Below are positions 1 through 10,898 of a stretch of 64,000 nucleotides of DNA, in pieces. Within the stretch, counting starts at the first letter, position 1. Every line of letters starts with the position of its first letter. Made by a program: the position numbers and the translations under genes. Below the pieces are notes generated by a model. That model worked only from the letters and a program-made list of their open reading frames with translations. It was not told the DNA's origin and ran no database searches. Source of the DNA: Geosiphon pyriformis (taxonomy: Eukaryota; Glomeromycota; Glomeromycetes; Archaeosporales; Geosiphonaceae); contig JAAOMT010000176.1 of assembly GCA_016748015.1 (NCBI GenBank), positions 502,944 to 566,943 of the forward strand. Reading direction: 5' to 3'.

Positions 1-2
1 AA

Positions 3-467
3 GTTATTGAAAAATTAGAGATAGCATTGGGCAATACATTAATAATAGAAGAAATAGAAATAAGTGAATTAACACCAGACACATTTAGCAACTTGAAAAC
101 AAAATTTCCAATTAATTACTGTTATTATCAACTAGGAAAGCACTTGAACATACAAACATTATACTCAAAAGACTTAACTAGAGTGTTTGACAAAACAACT
201 ATCCAACTATTAGAACCTTTCATTGGAAAAACCAACATTACATTCCATTCAAAAACAGTTTACAGAATTTTCAAAGCATTTGAAAACTGTCACAAATTAT
301 TGTTGGACCCAACCATGAACATAATAACAACCAACAGTATTGGACAACTTACCAACTCGCAATTTCAAGAATTACAACAACAAATTAATAACACAGTATT
401 GAACCACTATAGTAACTTAGAATTTAATGAAGAAATTAACTTCGATTTCGACGGAGCTCAATCTTGA
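3..467 (+). pseudogene. Gypsy family A (copy A1): C-terminal post-integrase domain, 3' end of polyprotein
   Basis: This is the last part of a Ty3/gypsy polyprotein whose remainder lies left of the window. It has no stop codon in the visible part before the terminal TGA. It is nearly identical to the matching region of element A2 (27568-28008, minus strand), where it follows the integrase. The family motif is F-P-x-N-Y-C-Y-x-x-L-G-x-H-x-N-I-Q-x-L-Y, followed by R-x-F-D-x-T and L-x-x-F-x-G-K, and it ends in a glutamine-rich, probably coiled-coil stretch. The same domain occurs in gypsy family B. I do not recognise it as a known Pfam-type domain. It occupies the position of env but shows no signal peptide or membrane segment, so it is not an envelope protein as far as can be seen. 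Function unknown. Confidence 0.75.
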
Positions 468-480
468 AAGGAGGGGATAA
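468..480 (+). other. Polypurine tract of element A1
   Basis: A purine-rich run (AAAGGAGGGGATAA) ends exactly where the 3' LTR starts with TGTT. This is the expected plus-strand priming site of an LTR retrotransposon. The same arrangement is found in A2 at 27555-27567. Confidence 0.7.
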
Positions 481-1357
481 TGTTATGGTTTAAGAATTTA
501 GCAAAAAGAATCATAAAAATAATACAAACTATTCAATCATAATATAGCACAATAATGATCTTAGAAAGGTAATGATTAACATAGTAGCAAACACCATCTC
601 GCAATAGTGGCAAGCACCAGTTCACAATAGCAGTCAACACCAACTGGTGATAGCAGCAAACACTAGGTTGAAATATCAAAAAAAAAGTATTACAATGTGT
701 TTTCTCATAGAACTACAAACATGTATATATACAGTAGTTTTAATATTGGGAAATAATTAATCAAGTAATAAAAATCATAACTTATCAAGCAATAGATCCA
801 ATTTTATCCAACAAACTCCACTTTAAATCATACTTTCAAATTAAATATCCCAAGAAACTTTTAAAATCAAAAAGAAATGAAAAAGAATATTTAAAACTGA
901 ACTATCACAACCCAAAGTATTAAGAAACTTACTTGTATTATTTATTGAATGAAACTATCATTCATCAACTGAATCCTTTGGAAGAATAATCCTTGATCAA
1001 GATTATTCACATTGTTACTAATTGATAAAAGCTTTATTGTAAGAATTAGAAAAGCACTAAAAGACCATTAATATTCTGTGTTTCTAGATTAGAGAAACAC
1101 ATCAGTCAATTGCAAAGATAGCCTCAGAGAAGACCCCAGACAGCGGGTAGATTTCAGTTCAGCCTCTGAGAAGGAGTACATAAACACACACAACAATCAA
1201 GAATCGAAGAATAACTTACATTACAACAGTAAAAAGAAAGCTTTCAGTGTAACAGTGATATTATCACACAAATAGAATTGAGGAACTCTCGAAAGACTGA
1301 TTGCAATTAAAATGGGATATTAGCAATTAAATATAACAAGAAAACCATCCCGTAATA
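481..1357 (+). repeat. 3' LTR of gypsy element A1 (family A, 877 bp)
   Basis: The segment starts TGTTATGG and ends CCCGTAATA, against CCGTAACA in the other copies (one C-to-T change at the end). It aligns over its full length with the two A2 LTRs (26678-27554 and 35504-36379, there on the minus strand). It lies immediately after a polypurine tract. The base after the LTR begins LINE coding sequence (GCATCAAA), so A1 sits inside LINE copy L1. The 5' part of A1 and its other target duplication are outside the window. Confidence 0.9.
721..731 (+). promoter_or_regulatory. Putative TATA box in LTR A
   Basis: A TATATATA core (ATGTATATATA) lies about 240 bp into the LTR, followed by CAGTAGT. Family-B LTRs carry almost the same block (for example 1810-1817 in B1), which suggests a shared core promoter of the two families. 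No transcript data; inferred from position and motif. Confidence 0.4.
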
Positions 1358-1556
1358 GCATCAAATCTTTTGAGTTTGGCACCCTGATGGTGGTATCTGC
1401 TCTGGTTTCTTCAGCTTTGTCACTGTGGTGCTGAAATCCTACTTCATGAAAGCTTTCCATTATAGGCTGTCCATGGCTGTGTGGAAAAAATGGTACAAAC
1501 CAATTTATCCTAGCGTGGCATGCATCCATTGTGGTTTGGTTGAAAATTCTGACCAT
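1358..1556 (+). pseudogene. LINE copy L1: ORF2 C-terminal fragment, part 1
   Basis: In one frame this encodes a stretch beginning V-W-H-P-D-G and ending C-I-H-C-G-L-V-E-N-S-D-H. It aligns with the region after RNase H in LINE copy L2 (V-W-H-S-N-S-H and V-E-F-L-D-H there). The frame continues beyond gypsy B1: joining base 1556 to 11870 restores S-D-H-T-F-L-C, a C-x2-C / H / C knuckle near the C-terminus of ORF2. The fragment is bounded on the left by gypsy A1 and on the right by gypsy B1. Confidence 0.8.
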
Positions 1557-2483
1557 TGTTACTTATAGAATATAAAAAATATAATATTATTAGTTAGTAG
1601 ATATTAGCCAATCAAATATAAACATAGTAAATGTGAAATTCCAAGATTTCTCTCAGAGGAATTGCAGGATTCCAAGAATTTCAGGATTCTCTGACAAGAA
1701 ACCACAGGATTCCAGAATTCCAGGATTCTTCTTATCAGGAATCACAAAATTCCAGAAATTTCAGGATTTCTGTCACAAGGAATTGAGGAATTGAGAAATC
1801 TTAAATATGTATATATAGCAGTAGTATTAGAAGCAAAAAAGACAAAATCGACACCAAGAATCCTTAGCTTAGTTACTACAATCCTCAAATAAATAATTAT
1901 TCACTATATCAAATTTATTCTTTACTATCAACACTTTATGTTGATAGTAACTGATACTTAACCATACTGGAACAATAGCTCTTGATCATAGCTATTGATG
2001 GAATACTAACTTGCAAATTGCCTTGGCTTATTTCTTATTTTTTTTTTTATCTTTCTTTATTTTCTTTGTTGTTTACTAACTTGATTAAAGGATTTATTCT
2101 TGGAGGACTTATGAAGGAATAAAATTTACTTAAAAATACTTACTCTTGAAGGACTTATGGAAAAATAAACTTGCTTGAAACAATACTTACTCTTGGAGAA
2201 CTTACAGAGGAACTGACATCAAGAAACAGCACTAGTATATACTTATAGAGGATATTGTACCAGGAAAATTATCAACCATCAAGCTGAGCAAGCAATCAAT
2301 GAAACTAAGGTTTTAGGGAACTACTAATAAACAGTTGCCACTGAATCTCTGTTCATTATACAAAGAACTCAATAGGAAAACCTTCAGATAAAATACCTTC
2401 AAATTATTATCATTACTAATTGCCTTGAGCACCAAGTTATGGATTTATTATTCACTCGACACCCCAAAGACTCATCTGTAACA
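1557..2483 (+). repeat. 5' LTR of gypsy B1 (927 bp)
   Basis: It starts TGTTACTTATAG and ends CTGTAACA. It matches the 3' LTR at 10899-11865 except for transitions and a 40-bp tandem unit present once here and twice there. It contains a cluster of palindromic GGAATTCC / GGATTCC-type repeats (about 1640-1800) and a TATATATA box (1810-1817). Confidence 0.92.
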
Positions 2484-2485
2484 TT

Positions 2486-2503
2486 TGGTGCTCCTTGTAA
2501 GGT
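2486..2503 (+). other. Primer-binding site of gypsy B1
   Basis: Two bases after the LTR the sequence reads TGGTGCTCCTTGTAAGGT, beginning with the TGG that pairs with a tRNA CCA end. B2 has the same site with one change (TGGTGCTCCCTGTAAGG). The primer tRNA would end in GGAGCACCA; I cannot name it. Confidence 0.6.
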
Positions 2504-2542
2504 ATAATTCTACAGAGAACCAGCAATAATACAAATCCAAAT

Positions 2543-4440
2543 GTGGCAAAATCAGAAATTATAGGAGCCAACCACTTAGGATTCGCAAAATTCTTGTTTC
2601 AACAATACAGCCAACTATTAGGATTAAACAATAATCACTACCCCACCAAATCAGCCTTCAACTATTACGTTAACAATAAAATTACAGACTGTTTAGAAGG
2701 AACAGTTAATATTGAGTCAGCAAGAGAAAATTTCTATACGAAATTATTTCAACACACCAGCTTACCAAGAAATTACAGTTTCGCCCCAATTATCAGGGAA
2801 ATTAATCAAATCATTGAAAGATACACACAACAACAATTTCTTATTACCTACACAGACAAAGGTAAAGAAAGAATACAAATACCAGCAGCAACACCAAAAA
2901 GAATACAGTTATCTAGTTAGAAGAAATACAGAATAGAATCACCAACAGCTCCATCATATCACTACACACCTGGAAGTGCCATCAACATTTTATTAACAGA
3001 TGTATCCATCTCAAATGCGACATCAACATTTGGAAGATTTCAGTTCCAAAGCAAACAATGGAAAGAAGACTTACTAAGACCATATGGAGCGTATTTTGAA
3101 AGATTTAAATCACAATCTCCAATGCCATCAGAAATTCGATCACCAATACTCCAACCAGATTTCGGAGCCACTACTCCATAGAAATTATCAGAGAAAGAAG
3201 AGGAAGGAAGTGAGGATCAAGGATTTACTTACCAAAACCTGATCTTAGAAAACTCGGAATTTGAAACCCCAAATTTTCAAACCCCAATAAACCCAAATTT
3301 AGAAAATTTAGAAAATGCAACTCCGAATATTCAAACATCGCAAAACCCCGAACAAATTAATCAAAATAACTTACCTCTGAATATCGTTATCGATCAATCA
3401 CCAATTGATCTAATAGCCAAACCTAATACACCAACCCATCCAACAACCACATCAACCAAATCAACCATCCCTTCAACAACCTGCCCAACAGCTGCTTCAA
3501 CTGCTGCCACAACAACTTCAACAATCTGTGCAACAACAAATGGCATATGCACCTATAACCAAACTTGAAAAATTTACTGGCAACAAAGACGATGCACAAA
3601 CATGAATAAACAATGTCATCAAAGCAATTGTTGCCAATAATTGGAACAATGCCAGAGCTCTTTAAGCGATCCTCTATTTTCTCCAAGATACTGCAGATGC
3701 ATGATATTAGAGTTTAGTTGCCTCACCACAGACATTTCAGCAGTTCAAAACCGAGTTTCTGAGATATTTCAGCAATAATAATAGCATCAACAGATTAGGC
3801 AATACTTTCAACACTATCAAACAAAAAGACACTGAAGCAGTCACCACTTACTTGGGATGCTTCCATAAAAATCTGCATCAGATTTAGGCCATTGAAGCTA
3901 ATTACTTCACAGCACCATAAATTTTAAATCAGTTTATTAGAGGATTGCACAGCAGCATCCTCCAACAAGTACGCCCAATTCATCCAGCCAACTTACCAAC
4001 CGTAGTCACACATGCTAAAGACTTTGAAGCCACAGAACTTGAGACTAATCACGCCCAAGCCGTCAACCTAGTGATGAATGGATCATCTGAATTGGACTCC
4101 AAATTGAAACAATTCAGTGATTCAATTAATCAGAAATTGGAAGGATACTTAGTTGACAATTGCACAATTTATTAACCACTTCAACGATGTAGCAATCCAG
4201 GAAACTACAATCATTTCCAAAATCAAGCATGTCTCTCAACATTGGCCAATCAGCAGTGGCAGCCAGAGATGCGTGTCTGTTACAACTGTGGTAAATAAGA
4301 GCACATCAGAGCAAACTACAATGCTTATAACCATCTGCAATCAGGAAATCAATATAGAAACCCTGATTTCCAATTTCAAACTTCAAGATATCAACAAAAT
4401 CAGAAACAATATCAACCCACTTACCTGCCAGTGATGCAGC
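2543..4440 (+). pseudogene. Gypsy B1 gag (capsid and zinc knuckle), broken
   Basis: The N-terminal part (V-A-K-S-E-I-I-G-A-N-H-L-G-F) matches the B2 gag start (47520-47897). No in-frame ATG is seen; the frame opens with GTG. A Gln/Pro-rich linker follows, then a retrotransposon-gag capsid region around 3560-4170 (L-E-K-F-T-G-N-K, a W-N-N motif, and L-N-Q-F-I-R-G-L). The nucleocapsid knuckle near 4271-4310 has Cys-Tyr-Asn-Cys but its last Cys is Tyr, and a stop lies inside it. The intact B2 equivalent reads C-x2-C-x4-H-x4-C. At least six stop codons and a frame change separate the pieces, so no functional gag is made. Confidence 0.8.
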
Positions 4441-4883
4441 CAATGTATCAAACACCTACACTAGTATATCAAATCCCGATTTATCAACTGTAGCTGCAAG
4501 TAATATATCAACCACAGCCACAAATCATTTATCAACCCCAATCAATTCAAATACCACCTCAGAACCCAGCTCAAATGATATCAAGCAATCCCCAATCCAG
4601 AGTCACTCAAAACTGGAGATTGGCGATGATTGTTCACCAACCAATCTCCAGTTCATTAAACCCACAATCAGGATCATGCCCACAGAATTTGAATACTGGT
4701 CACACTCAAAACCCAAATTCCTAACACTATTTAAGTCTCCTGGTTACTCCAGAAGATGCCACATCCAACCATCCAGAGTCCAATCAGCAATTACTTACCA
4801 ACACAATTCCACCAGCAACCATCTCCAATGACAAATTCCTAGCAGCTATCTTTTTTTTCAAACTCGAAAAAACCACACCAGTA

Positions 4884-5258
4884 TTGTTATTTAGTGGAGC
4901 TACCCTCGAAGAGAAACCTATCACAGTGATATACATGGATGCCAGAGTTGATGATCACCCCATTAAACTTATTCTAAATAGTGGATCAACTAACAGCATT
5001 ATTACAAGACAGCTCATGGACCAATTAGATTGCCGAGTTGATTGTGCTGCCAGTGCATGCATCATCACTGCTGATAGCACCACCAAAACACCTATTGGTG
5101 AGATTGATGATTTCCCATTTGAAATCAATGGTCTTGTCACATTGATTAAAGTCTTGGTAATGAAAGCCACTCAATACCAAGCTTTATTTGGGAATGACTG
5201 GTTATCAAAAACCAATGCTGTACTTGACTGGACAACACAGGAGCTCCAGCTCAGCTAG
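4884..5258 (+). pseudogene. Gypsy B1 retropepsin-like aspartic protease, active site lost
   Basis: The retropepsin core reads I-K-L-I-L-N-S-G-S, where A2 has L-I-L-D-S-G-S. The catalytic Asp has become Asn through one G-to-A change. The downstream hallmarks remain: I-I-T-x-Q-L, the I-T-A-D strand and a W-L-S-K-T-N-A-V-L-D-W end. The protease lies between gag and the cysteine-rich module, as in A2 and B2. The family cleaves the gag-pol polyprotein; this copy should be inactive. Confidence 0.8.
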
Positions 5259-5615
5259 AACAGCCAACATGTTTAAGCACCAGCCACGTGTGGCCATTTC
5301 AAAGCTCTTTCAAGAAAGGAACCATTAATTGAGCTAGAGGAAAAAGAAAAGAAGCCTACCTGGGAAGCATACCAAGTTTCCTGGACTGAAGATAACCACA
5401 GCGAACTACTGCCCATACTCTCATGGGATGACAAAAGGAAAAAGAAAGAGGAAGAGGAACTTACCTAAGGAACAAATCAGGGATATTGGAATAATGACAG
5501 CCAAAGTGAACCAACCACAGAATGGACTTGGGAAGAGAAAGAAAAAGGGAAGGAACAAGAAAAAGAGCCAGCACAATCTGCCACTCCTACATATGTCTCA
5601 TATTTTACACAACAT

Positions 5616-5957
5616 CAGGTCATCTACTGTCGACCTAAACTTGAATGCATCACTTGCGGCAAGAAATTGTCGACAATGGGCACATGTTGTGGCAACAACA
5701 AAAACTGGTAGACAGCAATATGATACTATTGTCGCCTATACATCATTAAACATGATGGCCAACCACTAAAAATAGGAAAATGGGATAATATACTATGCCT
5801 AGCATATAGAGAAATGCTTCTGGATGAAAGAATGTGGAATGACATTCTAGGGCAAAGAAGAATGTGTGATGAAACATGCCAGTAGACAATCCTAATAAAC
5901 GATTAAATATGTAAAAGAATTCTCATCGACAATGCTTGGAAAAGATCATTGTGACAT
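5616..5957 (+). pseudogene. Gypsy B1 multi-cysteine module between protease and dUTPase
   Basis: In the pol frame this encodes C-x2-C-G-K-K-L-S-T-M-G-x-C-C-G-N, then K-W-D-x3-L-C-L-A-Y, then a C-D-E-T-C-Q block followed by T-I-L-I. The A2 (32086-32745) and B2 (44534-44954) elements carry the same cysteine pattern, so it is conserved across two gypsy families. In B1 some cysteines are lost (C-L-x-C became C-L-A-Y) and the Tyr codon after C-D-E-T-C-Q is a stop. The pattern suggests zinc binding; I do not recognise the domain. Confidence 0.6.
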
Positions 5958-7010
5958 TTGGAGGAGTACTCGCATGATGAACATGAAATCTGGAGAATGA
6001 CCAGCACCATAGCAAAAGGTGTGACAACCAGCAAACTATTGGAAATCAAAAACAACCCACTTACTCTTCCTGAACCTGAGTACATTGTGACTTTTGACAT
6101 TTTTGACAATGTCAAAGACAATTCTGAGCAATTCTATGAGTACTACCAGAACCTGGCACTCACAAGAGAGGAGCAAGAACAATGGCTAGCACAGTTAAAT
6201 ACAAGGTTATGTCACCATTGCCTAATTCCCAATGACTTCGAATATTGTAATGATTGTAACCTCATCTACAATCTACCACCATGCATGATATATATCATTT
6301 CAGAGGAAATCAAACCAATTAGCAACTGTACATTAGAATTGGAATCGATTTTCAATCCCAATTCAAACTCCGACAACGATAATAATGAAAACACTAGTTC
6401 TGGCTCCATTCAATATGACAACAACAATGATACTGATTCCAACTCAAATTCAAACTCTGATACAAAATATGAACAATATATCGCAATCTCTGACCTCACC
6501 AGGGAATTGGAACTAAAATGGTTCAGCGATAATAATGAGGGTATTATGTCTAAACGTGTGCATAATACTGATACCGGGTTTAATCTGAGATATCCAAGAA
6601 AAGAGGCCATTAAATTGGAACTACATTCACACATCAGGATTGATTTGAAAGTAGCACTAGAAATTCTAGCAACAACAATGGTTCAATTAGCATCTAGGAG
6701 TAGTTTAGCAAAAAGAAGGATAAACATCAAAGGAGGAATAATTGACACGGGATATGTAGAAAATATTATCACCATGCTACAAAATGACTCAGAAAAGACC
6801 TATATAATAGAGCCCAATGAAAAGATAGCACAGGCAATATTTCTATCTCTGGTTAAGATAGCTCAATTAGTGTCAGTGGGAAATAGAGAGGAATTAGGGA
6901 TAACAGCAAGAGGAATACAGAGATTTGGATCAACAGGTAGAATAGATGTACCAGTCAATATGGCAGAAAAAAAAATTGTTGACCAAGGAGAAATTATCTT
7001 GACAGGTTAA
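5958..7010 (+). pseudogene. Gypsy B1 zinc-ribbon plus dUTPase domain
   Basis: 350 codons without a stop. Around residues 80-100 lies C-H-H-C-L-I-P followed by C-N-D-C, a zinc-ribbon-like pair of C-x2-C. An acidic Asn/Ser/Asp-rich linker follows. The last half is a trimeric-type dUTPase: motif 2 S-R-S-S-L-A, motif 3 G-I-I-D-T-G-Y (catalytic Asp and stacking Tyr present), motif 4 E-K-I-A-Q-A-I-F and motif 5 R-G-I-Q-R-F-G-S-T-G. Such enzymes hydrolyse dUTP to dUMP and keep uracil out of DNA. In a retroelement it would act during cDNA synthesis. The key motifs are nearly intact although the rest of the element is dead. The position between protease and RT is the same in A2 and B2. Confidence 0.8.
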
Positions 7011-7054
7011 GCAATTTCTATTTCACCATATAGCCAGTACATGGTAGAGATAAA

Positions 7055-7330
7055 ATGAGAAATAAAAGAACAGAATCAAATTTTGAAGCTGAAGCAAGCC
7101 TTTGTGAATCAGAAGAAGTTGGACTCATCAATCTCCACATACCAGCCAAGAACTATAACTACATCAAAATTCCTATCTACAACAACACCAGAAATGTTGT
7201 CAATATACCGGAAGAAACTATCATCAGATATTTGACCACAGAAATAGAGGATCAACCACTAAGCACCATTTCAGACTTTCCACAGCTTTGTGGATATGTC
7301 AATATCACATCACAAATGATATACGGATGA
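7055..7330 (+). pseudogene. Gypsy B1 linker between dUTPase and reverse transcriptase
   Basis: It encodes a beta-rich segment with the pattern N-L-H-I-P-A, I-K-I-P-I-Y-N-N-T and I-P-E-E-T-I-I-R-Y-L, ending in E-I-E-D-Q-P. A2 (G-Y-L-G-T-E-L-E) and B2 have the same segment. Many gypsy elements have a similar strand-rich stretch in front of RT; no activity is implied. A stop at 7011 and a frame change separate it from the dUTPase. Confidence 0.55.
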
Positions 7331-7360
7331 AGCAAATGTTATCTGCTTCAACCAGAACAG

Positions 7361-8755
7361 TTGGAACAAATGAACATGGGAAACTTAGATCCACTCCAAC
7401 GTATGCAACTTAAGATGTTGCTCAACAATTTCAATGACATCTTTGCCAGCAAAAATGAGTTTGGCCAAACTGACATCATCCAGCATCAAATCAAGACTAG
7501 AAATGCAATGCCAATTAAACAAAAAGCATACAGAGTACCACCAGCTAGCCATGAGATTATTCGTCAAGAGATAAACCAAATGCTTGACAATGGGCTAATT
7601 CAGCCATCAATGAGCCCATAGTTATTACCAGTGGTATTTGTCCAGAAAAAGAATGAGAAAATTTGCTTTTGTGTAGATTATAGAAAACTCAATAGAATAA
7701 CTCGTGGAGATAGCTACTCCACTCCATGGATCCAAGAATTATTTGATGCTTTCAGTAGAAACAAATGGTTTTCAACATTAGACCTAAACAGTGGTTACTG
7801 GCAAGTAGCCATGAATCCAGCCGACAAAGAGAAAATGGCATTCATCACAAAGGAAGAGAATTTTGAATTTGAAGTAATACCATTCAGCTTAACTAATGCT
7901 CCAGCAACTTTCCAATGATTAATGGAAATTGTTTATACTGGCTTATTGTAGAAATTAGTAGTTGTATACTTAAATGACACCAATGTATTCTCAAAAACAT
8001 TTGATAATCATCTTCATCATCTTCAACAAGTATTCGAAAGACTAAGAAGAGCAGGACTAAAGTTAAATGCAACAAAGTGCTTTTTTGGCAATACAGAACT
8101 AAAATTCTTGGGACACATAGTCAGCAAAGACGGCATCAAAATGAATCCAGAGAAAATAGGGATAGTAAAGAACTTTCTAGTGCTAACCAATATGACAGAA
8201 CTAAAATCATTCTTGAGATTTGCCAGCTACTATCAATGTTTTATCAAGAACTTTTCCAAGATAGCGCAGCCATTCAACTAACTGCAAACCAAAAATACAA
8301 AATATGAATGGACAGAAAGTCAACAAGAAGCTTTTGATATTTTAAAAAGAAAGCTCATTCAAGCTCCAGTACTGATCTATCTAGATCACAGCAAACCATT
8401 TATCATCACCACCAATGCATCCAGCCAAGTATTGGGAGCAGTACTATCTCAGAGAGGACCAGATGGCAGAAAACATCTAGTAGCATATGCCAGCAGAGGT
8501 TTAACACCAGCTAAAAAGAACTATGGAACACCAGAACAAGAACACTTATCGATATACTGGGCAGTCATGAAATGGAAAGAATACTTGAGCCAGAAGTTTG
8601 AAGTATATACAGATCACAAAAGACTAACATCACTTCAAAAACAAGAATTTGGAAATGGAAGACAGTCAAGATGGAAAATGGCACTTGCACCATATAATTA
8701 TACTATACATTATAAAAAGGGAAAAGACAATGGAAATGCTGATGGTTTGTCATAA
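7361..8755 (+). pseudogene. Gypsy B1 reverse transcriptase and RNase H, broken
   Basis: RT hallmarks in order: F-C-V-D-Y-R-K-L-N, S-T-L-D-L-N-S-G-Y-W-Q-V, the S-L-T-N-A-P-A-T-F-Q block, then V-V-Y-L-N-D-T-N, where A2 has Y-L-D-D. The first catalytic Asp is thus Asn. The RNase H region follows (V-A-Y-A-S-R-G-L, Y-T-D-H-K-R-L, K-D-N-G-N-A-D-G-L-S) but its first Asp (T-D-A-S in A2) is T-N-A-S here. Several stops match sense codons in B2: CAA in B2 against TAA here near 8280, and TGG against TAG near 7950. RT copies element RNA into DNA and RNase H removes the template. Both should be inactive here. Confidence 0.88.
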
Positions 8756-9042
8756 ATGAAACAAATTTAAAAACATTTCAACCCAAAAATATAACAAAAC
8801 CAGAACAATACCAACGAAAAATATAACAAAAGATGAACATACAAAAATATTAACAACTGCAATATTATATAAACACTTAACAGTTCAAGGAGAATTTATT
8901 TTAAACAGAATAAAAAAGTATCAAACAACAATCAAAATATTTTATCACTCACCAAAATATACTTTATTAGAAAAATAGAAAAGATTCAGATTAACCAACC
9001 AGAGTAATTACAGAGCCAGAAAAAGAGACAATATTATTCAAC

Positions 9043-9990
9043 ATGCACTCAAATCCAACAGCAGGACATTTTTACAAAGAAGCAACCATAGAAAGAACCA
9101 GAAAAAAATATTATTGGCCATCAATGTATCCAGACATCATTCAATATGTTCAAAATTGTGATGTTTGTCAGCGAAAAAGAGGAACAAGACCCAGTGAACC
9201 ATTAAGACCAATCAAAGTGGGACAACTATTTGACCATATTGGAATTGATTTAGTCAGACCATTAACAATTACCAGCAGAGGAAACAGATACATAGCAGTA
9301 GCCATGGACTATTTTACTAAATGGTTAGAGATGAAAGCAATTCAAAGAATGGATGTAGAATCCATTGCCGAATTCATTCATTAGGATTTGATTTGTCAAC
9401 ATGAATGTCCAAAAGAATTATTATCAGACCAAGGAACTCATTTTGTGAACAGAACATTTACAGAATTGAGCCAAAAATTCGGAATTAAGAGACCACTATC
9501 ATCACTATACCATCCACAAACCAATGAATTAGTCAAAAAATTCAACAGAACATTGTGTAAAACAATAACTAAACTCAGCCAAGAAAACCAAAATGACTGG
9601 GATTTGTTAATACCATCAGTACTATTTGCTTATTGGACAATGAAGCAAGATACTACACAAGCAACACCATTTGAATTAGTATATGGTAGAACAGCAACAC
9701 TACCAGTGGAGATAGAAGTCAGCACATACCCAACCAGACTAATAACAGAAGAAAATTTCAAAAACACATTGTTGAGAAAAACATATGACTTAATGGAAAC
9801 ATTAGAAAACAAATGACAAAGAGCAGCTGATAACATACAAAAATCACAAGAGAAACAAAAAAAAAGACATAATAACCAACTACTAGATAAACCAGTTGAA
9901 TTTAGAATTGGAGACAAAGTACTACTACATCGTATCAAAGTGGAAAAACATTGGAGTGGAAAATTTGACTCCAAATAGGATGGACCATTT
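9043..9990 (+). pseudogene. Gypsy B1 integrase, catalytic Glu lost
   Basis: The zinc-binding HHCC motif is complete (H-S-N-P, G-H-F-Y, C-D-V-C). The core has the two Asp residues (G-I-D-L-V-R-P and L-L-S-D-Q-G-T-H-F), but the third catalytic residue is Lys (E-L-V-K-K-F-N, against G-L-V-E-R-F-N in B2), a G-to-A change. One in-frame TAG at 9382-9384 matches CAG in B2. After the core comes a GPY/F-like end (W-D-G-P-F-H-I); no chromodomain is seen. The stretch 8756-9042 is the degraded RNase H-integrase linker. Integrases of this family insert the cDNA; this one should not. Confidence 0.87.
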
Positions 9991-10201
9991 CACATAGAAG
10001 AAATTCTAGGAAATAGAGCTTACAAATTAAGATTGAATAACAAAATCTTGACCAAAGCAGCACATGGAGATCAACTGAAACCATACTACCATATAGTATC
10101 ATCATCCACAATTAGGAGTACAGAGAATACTGGTCCAACCAGATGAGATTTCACGAGATCTGAAACCAATCATTATTATTAACAACAACATGTCCAATTA
10201 A

Positions 10202-10885
10202 TTGACAAAAGAATATATAAGAACATGGTTAATACAACAGAAAAGATCAAAAAAAATGAAAATTATGAACAATATCTATTCATTAGCCCAACAAAATTTT
10301 CAATTAATCCAACACCAGAAGATAGAAATTACAATCAATCAACAAATCATTCGTTACAAAAATACAGTAAAGATACCACAAAACAAAGCACAGAAAAGAC
10401 TTGAAAATGTTGTTAACAAGATCATAACCAAAATAAAATTGGCCATAAAAGAACAACAAATAGTCAGATTACACCAAGAACTTATCAGAAAAACTTGGAC
10501 TTGGTGGACACAACAATTTCCAAAAAATTATTGTTATTTTTACTTGGGACAACACGTGAATATCCAGAACTTATATATAGATAAAACAAAGCGGTTATTC
10601 GACACAACAATACTACAACAACTAGAACATTTTGTGGGGAAAAACAACTTATCCACATAAGCTCGAGCTATATACTGAATACACACAGCATTTTAGGATT
10701 GACCAGAAATCCTACTCAACAAAGCAATGGATACGGTTACCAGTAATCAATTGGAAAAAATCATTAATGCTCAATTTGAAGAATTACAGACTCAAATAAC
10801 ACAAGTAATTCTCGAAAATGAAATTCAGAAAATACTTCAAGAAAGAGAATTAAAGGAATTAGATTTTAACGGAACTCAATATTAA
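10202..10885 (+). pseudogene. Gypsy B1 C-terminal post-integrase domain
   Basis: Homologous to the end of family A: it has F-P-K-N-Y-C-Y-F-Y-L-G-Q-H-V-N-I-Q-N-L-Y, R-L-F-D-T-T-I-L, and L-E-H-F-V-G-K. After a stop at 10658 the frame continues with A-M-D-T-V-T and a Gln/Glu-rich helix ending D-F-N-G-T-Q-Y before TAA (10883-10885). The N-terminal part is lysine- and glutamine-rich. B2 has the same domain at 39551-40232. No known domain recognised; nothing suggests a membrane protein. Confidence 0.65.
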
Positions 10886-10898
10886 AAAGAGGGAATAA
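10886..10898 (+). other. Polypurine tract of gypsy B1
   Basis: AAAGAGGGAATAA directly precedes the TGTT of the 3' LTR, as expected for the plus-strand primer. Confidence 0.65.

Noticed and set aside
3423-3686. Minus-strand Leu-rich ORF
   Set aside because: Antisense of the Gln/Pro/Thr-rich gag linker of B1; not conserved in B2.
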